From assembly GCA_040954595.2 (NCBI GenBank), contig CM082593.2:8680001-8744000 (forward strand): a stretch of 64,000 nt of DNA, given 5' to 3'. The notes beneath the pieces are model-generated. The model saw only the letters and a list, made by a program, of their open reading frames with translations. It was not told where the DNA came from and ran no database searches. Position 1 is the first letter of the stretch; the number at the start of each line of letters is the position of its first letter. The stretch comes from Balanoglossus misakiensis (Eukaryota > Hemichordata). This document shows positions 57,760 to 64,000 of the stretch, in pieces. A program made the position numbers and the translations under genes.

Positions 57760-60311
57760 TGATGGTAATTTCAATGGAAGCACTTGCCTTGTAGTTTTGA
57801 CAACAGGATATCTAAATTAAAGCCTGTAGAGCTGCCATATACTTCACATATTTCACATATTTTTTCCACAGTAAATACTTCAAAAAAATTCCCTATCCTC
57901 TAAAATCCTCACCATTATGCCATATTACTTGTATTTACATCGGTTTGTCATCTCTACGCGACGCATACCATGATAGCTGCGTACTGTTGTATGGAGGCTG
58001 ATTAAATTTGGGCGGCACTGTTTTAATACATAGCGTGTTCAAATTGCAACATGCAGTCGTAACTGGGCATTGATAAGGTGTTCATGTATACCTATCAGTA
58101 AGCTTATTTAGATGGACCAATTTAAGCTGGAAAATGAAACCATGAAATTAATGCAAAAAGTGGCAGCTCTAGAGGCTCTAAGATAAGCTACCGGATAAAC
58201 TTTGGATAGACAGAAAAAGTCGACTGGAATGGCTGTGGGGTACCGGCCTACCTGGCACTTTTGCTTATTAATTATCAAACCCTAAGGGGTGATACATCTA
58301 TATGAGATTCTGTAGAGTATGACTAAAATTGACTTCAGGACCCAAAGAGTGATTTTGATGTGTTGTTGGTTTAGGCGTGGCACGTATACTTTAACCCAAG
58401 TCTCATTTACAAAATTATCTTTTTGAAGAATGTTCATGTTAATAAATGTATGAGTTTTTAATACTGTGCTCCATTCTACTTTAAGATTTTCATAATTCTG
58501 GTATGCAGTGCATTTTTCTATACATTTTTATATGAAAAAAGTGACATATATCAAGGAAACTTCAGAATTAGACATTTGTAACTTTGGAATTTTATCAAAA
58601 ATGACTGTGAGAACAAAAAAAATATTCGTGAATTTATTGGCAAGCAGACCCTTTTTACCCATAATCCCTTGCTGTATAGTTGTTTTCAAGAATACTGGAT
58701 GTGAGATGATGATGTAAGTGGTTTCCATGGTAACCAGCAGCTTCCTGGAGACCACCTCATCAGTCTCTATTCGTATTAACAGAAGAAAAAAAATCAATAT
58801 CTTACAGACGTAAGAATTGTCAGTATCAGCCTTTGTAACTCTGGATTTATATTTAATTGATTTCATTTATTGAAAGCTCCTTGTAACAAACTATTATCAA
58901 AATGAAACCATGAAATTGAATACATTTGTCTTATCAATGGTTTACCAAGTCGAGATGGTTACATGGCCGGTTACCATGGTTATTTGTGATGTCATATTCT
59001 TGACACCATTAAATGTCTCAAAATAGAACACACAGAACCTCCTCATTAGGAGCATTTGAATTGAATGTTTTTTCCAACCATATGTGTGAATTCTCCCAAG
59101 ATGTGTGTGAATTTGATCGGGAATTTTAATATGATGAGGTCAAAATATGAAAACATTAATATTGTGTCGCTTAAAAATTGATCATGAAATGCTTTTATAC
59201 AAAATACTTAGGATTAAGAGGTTTTAGGAATTTCTAAGCAAATGTTCATTCAAATGTCAAAACTGTGCGCATATTTGTTTGTGCTGGTGAGTGGGCCTCT
59301 TTGGGAAGGGTAATCAATAAACACAGCGTTTGAATTTCAAATGTTTGAAGTGCTAAACTGAATAGTGCTTAACTGAATAGTCATATAGTTATATTTAAGA
59401 CTGGCTGAGTTTTTGTGTTTCTACGAGTCATACCTTACAAATGGATCATTTATAATTTTTCAATAATAGACACAATCCAATGTCCATTTGTAAATTGTAG
59501 GACTAGAGTATCATGTGTATCATTTATGAAAATCTTTAATAAGAAATTCATACTACATACATGGGCATATTCTAAATTATTTACATGTTTGACTTGACTA
59601 ATGTATTTTGTCTACCAACCACAAAACAATCAACCCTTAATATTTTTTCTTGAATACGCAAACATCTATGATAGTTAGAAGCCACAACAGAAGCAGCCAT
59701 TAGAATTTATATATAAAACAAAAAACACTATCAACCCGCATGTATTATTGTGAGATTTTTAAAATTAAGATAGTAATGTATAAATGTGTGATATCAGCAG
59801 CAGATGAAACAGAAACTCGCATTTTTGATGTGGGATGAAATGTCATCAGTAGATGTTGCTAAGAGTAATTCATTCGGATCTTGATCAGTTACTCCTCAGT
59901 CAGTCAAGGTTTGTTTGCAATTTCATATGACTGAACAATGTTTATCAGTGTAGTATTTTCTTGTGACTGAATTTTTTTGAAATTTACATGACATTCAAGA
60001 AAAGAAGAATGCAGAGCATCAAGGCAGCATATAATATAAAACAGATTTTTATTACTCAAATATATGGTGCATGTACAGATCGAAACAGCTGTTGGTTTAT
60101 GTTTTACTACTTTTATATGAGTGACTGACGTCATAGGTATCGCAATTTTCTGCTAGTTCACCTGTTGAAACTGGTTTTAAAATACTAGTATCAGATAAAA
60201 AATATTTAGACAAGAAAATTTCACAGTTGTCAGAAAGAAGCTTAAATGAAGCTGTTAGCATAACATGAAGTTAATCACATAAAGTTCACAATATTGAAAA
60301 TACATGTACAC
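57760..60311. other. Carboxypeptidase intron, no gene recognised
   Basis: No supported exon, repeat array or RNA gene. Frames around 58508-58866 overlap on opposite strands and lack motifs. Confidence 0.45.
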
Positions 60312-60752
60312 TACAGTGCAGCTTAGGAATAGCTTTCCAACTGCACCAACACTGGGTCAGCTCTGTTTAAACACTGGGTCAACTCTGGGTTGGCACCCTA
60401 TTGGCGCTCTAATTAGCACCTATTGGGCTTGTGTTTAACTGGGGTGTTCCAAAACAATAGGGTGCGCCAAGGTGCTAACACTGAACAATGCCAAGTGCCA
60501 GGGCCAACAGATTCACACCTTTGTAACACTTGGAACACACAGGCTAACACTGTGTGCCAAAACAATAGGGTGCGCCAAGGTTTAACACCTTTGTAGCACA
60601 TGCTAACACTGAACAATGCCAAGTGCCAGGGCCAACAGATTCACACCTTTGTAACACTTGGAACACACAGGCTAACACTGTGTTGGCTCATTATAAACAC
60701 CGTGTCAGCAAGTTGTTAGCAAATTGGAAAGCTATTCCTAAGCTGCACTGTA
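60312..60752. mobile_element. MITE with 29-bp perfect TIRs (TA-flanked)
   Basis: The left end TACAGTGCAGCTTAGGAATA (arm 60312-60340, ending TTTCCAA) is exactly mirrored at 60724-60752. If TA is the duplicated target, the TIR starts CAGTGCAGC, which would suit a Tc1/mariner-type mobiliser. The interior has no transposase. It contains a tandem duplication of about 110 bp (CAATGCCAAGTGCCAGGGCC, ACAGATTCACACCTTTGTAA, CACTTGGAACACACAGGCTA) at about 60480-60560 and 60610-60685, separated by a duplicated ACAATAGGGTGCGCCAAGG. Confidence 0.85.
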
Positions 60753-62502
60753 CCTCCTGTATGTTCCATAATATAAAAGAATTGTGTAGAAGCACAGAAA
60801 TCATCAAGAATGATGACAAATACATATATTATACAGTGGAGAAAATGTGTAGAAATCAGTTTTTCTGTAGGCTAGAAAAATGTGGGAAGAGCAGAAATGG
60901 TTGTTTAACCATCATATTGAATTCAACCTGTACATGTAGTATTGGTTAATTCTGCCCTATCATTAAACCATAATTTCTTATTTATTTATTTCACCATTTT
61001 ACACAAAAAGACGAAAAATAATTTTAAAAAAAATACAGTATAAATGATGAAATCAATCTCCCCAGTTTGAACTATATGTAGATTCAGTAAATTTTATTTT
61101 GGGAATGAGGACATGCTTTGAAAAGAATAACATTGATATTCATTGAGGTACATGTTTTTATAAAGAATTTGGTTGGAAAGGTCAGATTGCCAGTGAAAAG
61201 AGGAACTGGTCCCTTTCTAGTTTTACATGCTGTAACTTGTTAGAAAATGAGAAATTACATTCATGAAAACTCAAATTAAAGTGAATTTCACAAAAGTGAT
61301 GTACCAGTATTTCTACAGGAATGGTGAAACATGTGAAAACTTGTATTTTGGTATTTTTTTTTATAAATTCATGAAATACCAGGACTGACAGAGTTATGGC
61401 TAATTATTTGAGTGAACATTACATTTGAGAAAGACACATGTACAAGTACAACTTCACCAACATCACCAACATTTCAGCAACTGTGACAGTAATAATACTA
61501 ATATAATTGTCTATTAATACGTTGCAAATCAAAGAGAATTATGGGTAATGTGTAATACTAGAGATGAAAATTAAGTATGTAAGTCTGTATTGACCTGTGC
61601 ATTTTTGAACATGTTGTAGGGTGATGTACTGTATATGACCCCCAAAAATTGAGAGGGGTTCTTTTTTATTTGTTTAAGACGCGGGGTTGGGATGGGGAGG
61701 CATGTTTCTTAACCACACTTTTAGAATTTATTGACCCTCTCAGAAATCAGGCCCCACATAATAAAGATATACAGAATGGAACATGAACCGGTTCTAAACC
61801 AGATCACCAAAATTAACATCAATGCTACCTTGTAGATAAATGTTCTGTGAAAATGGGCCTTTTGAGATCTACACTGTGGCTTGTTTACCCCTGCCCCATT
61901 TTTATGACGCAGTCTGGTACATTTATACAAATATACTGACAGCTAATAATGTAACACACCTCATCCTTAAAGGGAGGCGGGTGTTGATGAGAATATGTCC
62001 TCCCATACCAGAGCAAACCCCACTGCAGTCGCCACGACCTACTAGGATCTTCAGTTGCTGTCATGCACAGTCTATGCTACAGTTGGCTGCTTCGTTCATT
62101 CTAAGAATTATCTCATTTCAGGGATTTGTGCATGAATTGTAATGTTTATAAACAAAGAAATGCGCCGCAACGACCCCTTCACTTTAATCTGTGTAGTGAT
62201 TCCCCAGGGTGCGTTCATGTTGGGAGCATTGATTTAGTGCCGTCGCCTGCAACAAGGACGGACGTGATGAATGCAGAGAAATTTCCCAATTTGGGCTATT
62301 GCTGGATGAGGTGTCACATGTACATGTAAAACACATAGACTGGTCATGTTCAAGAAACACCATATTTTTGTGACTCCTTGGGCCTGAGTCGCTCCAAAAC
62401 AGTCTGTTTGGCGCGATTCACAGTTAAATTCCTCTGGGATACAAACTTCTGCTGTTTACCCTCACACCCATTCAGTCAATAATTTATGTCTACATGTAGT
62501 AT
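60753..62502. other. Carboxypeptidase intron, no gene recognised
   Basis: AT-rich; nothing beyond short unsupported frames. Confidence 0.45.
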
Positions 62503-62816
62503 TATGGGGGTCACACACTCACCATTAAGACGGTTCTGAAGCATCTCAGATCACATACCATCTTAAAAAAAACATGTGTGGATGGTGTATAGTGGTTCTG
62601 AAATGGCTCAGATTTGAGTTGGCTTTGCCGGCCAAACCTGAACCAGTGTAAGGAATATACACCTCTCCGCAACCCATTGTCTATGGGACTGAGCCTCAGC
62701 GCCTATGCATAAACTTTGGACATAAGGTGACTCAAAGGATTAATGCTCTGTGTTTACATGTACCATAGGCAAATACTAGTAGTGTCTCAAATGTTTCTGT
62801 GTGTGAACCTGGTATA
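62503..62816. repeat. Interspersed ~300-bp repeat, copy 2
   Basis: Second copy of the element at 34537-34832, same orientation, moderately diverged (shared blocks include GGGACTGAGCCTCAGCGCCT). It lies about 40 bases upstream of the carboxypeptidase exon 2 acceptor. Confidence 0.8.
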
Positions 62817-62858
62817 TGTGCATGATCTTATTACATGTTCAATTTGTATCTCCACCAG

Positions 62859-63055
62859 GTGAACCAGAATTCAAGTATATTGGAAATATGCATGGCAATG
62901 AAGTGGTGGGACGTGAACTCTTACTTGTGCTTATTCCATATTTGTGTGAAGAGTGGTTGAACGGCAATGAAGCTGTGATCTATTTGATTGAAAATACCAG
63001 GATTCATATCATGCCAACGATGAATCCAGATGGATATGCTATTGGAAGAGAACAA
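62859..63055 (+). CDS. M14 metallocarboxypeptidase, exon 2 (gene continues beyond window)
   Basis: Acceptor TATCTCCACCAG at 62858, donor CAA|GTAAGA at 63056; 197 bases, phase 1 in and phase 0 out. It encodes [20 protein letters not shown] with the zinc-binding H-x-x-E of M14 peptidases (HGNE), then [35 protein letters not shown]. The MHGNE and MPTMNPDGY phrases are typical of the N/E subfamily (CPD, CPE, CPM, CPN). The remaining active-site residues (substrate-binding NR, third zinc His, catalytic Glu) must lie in later exons beyond 64000, so activity cannot be judged. Confidence 0.92.
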
Positions 63056-63096
63056 GTAAGATATACTGGCATCTCAATTTGACGCTTAATATAAAC

Positions 63097-63430
63097 GGAC
63101 GATGTTCGTCTTATGCCCTTGTGCGTGCCAAACCAGAGACTCTGGTTACAAAAATTGTATACAGTCAATGTCATAAGACAGTGTGCTGTCCAAACAACAG
63201 ACAAGATGGCAGCGACCTATTGTCTTAGTCGGAGATCGGGAAAAGACAGCAAATTGGGTGAAAAGAAGGGACAAAACTGAAATGTACTTGTATGGTGTGC
63301 ATGAAAGATGTAAGGAAGTGAAGGCAGTCCACTATTTGAATGCATCGAACACAAAATTTGAAAAAACATTTGGATTGGGTGTAATGTTTATACCCACAAA
63401 ATTACACACTTGTGCATAAGACAATCGTCA
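63097..63430. repeat. Possible small inverted-repeat element after exon 2
   Basis: GACGATGTTCGTCTTATGC near 63098-63116 is imperfectly mirrored by GCATAAGACAATCGTCA at 63414-63430. The interior frame (about 78 codons) is not recognised. Weak evidence for a MITE. Confidence 0.35.
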
Positions 63431-64000
63431 GCCTTTAATTTCAAATTACCTCAACATCACAAACGTTCCAAAGGCAATAGTCTCCCGTAACTCTGTTCAC
63501 GTACTATATGTATGTGCTACTGCATATCTAGTTGCTCAGCCTTTTATGATTGAAACATCAGATTTGGTCAACTGAATAATTTGTGCAGCTTTCAGTGACA
63601 TTAATTTGTTCTTAACACAGTCTCTCCACATTGTGGAGGTACTGTGGTCTTAGGTACAGATGATTGTGTGACATGGTACCAATATTTTTAATTCATACAT
63701 AATACTTTTGTGCATGTGGATGTGTTCATTACATTTTGCTGGATTTTAAATCAGTCGGCTTTTAATGTCAAACAGCAAAAAGCAAAATTCAAACCAAAAT
63801 TAAAGTCTGCATTATACAAATACTACTGTAAAACGGGAAAATCTTCATAAACGATAAATTTTTTGCAACCTACGTGAGAGCCCCCCAAAACGTGAAAATT
63901 AGAAGTCTTGTAGAAATGTTTTTCAGAGATACTGATGCAGTGAAATACCAGAACATGAAAATTAATTGTCCCGTAACAGGTGCCACTTTTGATATTGGCT
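63431..64000. other. Carboxypeptidase intron, no exon recognised
   Basis: I looked for the expected next carboxypeptidase segment (the N-A-N..D-L-N-R-x-F-P type motif) and did not see it before the window ends. Confidence 0.4.

Noticed and set aside
63183-63419. 78-codon frame MLSKQQTRWQRPIVL in the carboxypeptidase intron
   Set aside because: It lies inside a possible inverted-repeat element. It does not match the expected carboxypeptidase continuation and uses a non-ATG start.

Overview
This 64 kb window is animal nuclear DNA. It has short exons separated by introns with GT...AG boundaries, large tandem satellites, microsatellites, and eukaryotic transposons carrying spliced genes. The host genes (an HSD17B1/RDH8-type short-chain dehydrogenase and an M14 metallocarboxypeptidase), the frequent ACATGTACATGT-like strings and the transposon types (an ALOG-domain tyrosine-recombinase retroelement and a THAP/DDE plus YqaJ DNA transposon) suit a marine invertebrate, perhaps a hemichordate, amphioxus or other basal deuterostome. 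The species cannot be fixed from the sequence. I see no rRNA, tRNA or CRISPR array and nothing bacterial.

Layout. 1-7 kb: mostly non-coding, with a frameshifted, decayed minus-strand coding relic (about 1.55-2.48 kb), one doubtful exon pair near 4.8 kb and GAT/AAT microsatellites. 7-32.7 kb: a block of about 25 kb made almost wholly of five tandem-repeat families: a 62-bp minisatellite in two arrays, a 215-280 bp G-rich satellite that shares sequence with the 62-mer, a ~275-bp satellite, a 91-bp minisatellite with a hairpin in every unit, and a ~290-bp satellite. The long open frames here are by-products of repeat composition, not genes. 34.1-36.5 kb: a complete four-exon SDR gene on the minus strand (288 aa after splicing). 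37.0-38.2 kb: a non-autonomous DNA transposon with inverted termini and TTA target duplications. 40.185-46.655 kb: an apparently full-length tyrosine-recombinase retrotransposon with split direct repeats (A1-ORFs-B1A2-B2). It encodes a spliced Gag, an RT-RNase H and an ALOG-domain tyrosine recombinase. 47.17 kb onward: the first exon of a secreted carboxypeptidase. Its second exon lies 15.4 kb away at 62.86 kb, and the gene runs off the window. Inside that intron (47.9-53.7 kb) sits an intact-looking ISL2EU-like DNA transposon with ~310-bp inverted repeats and two convergent genes, a SAP-SWIM-YqaJ protein and a THAP-DDE transposase. It appears to be inserted into an older small inverted-repeat element. 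54-62.5 kb holds intronic sequence with a MITE, hairpins and a possible promoter-like island.

Most notable: (1) in the tyrosine-recombinase element a single leader donor and three downstream acceptors, one before each ORF, are all in phase 0, and each ORF has its own AATAAA. This suggests three mRNAs made by alternative splicing from one leader exon. (2) The DNA transposon carries the same candidate 5' exon and GTGAGT donor in both terminal repeats, so each repeat can serve as promoter and leader for one of its two convergent genes.
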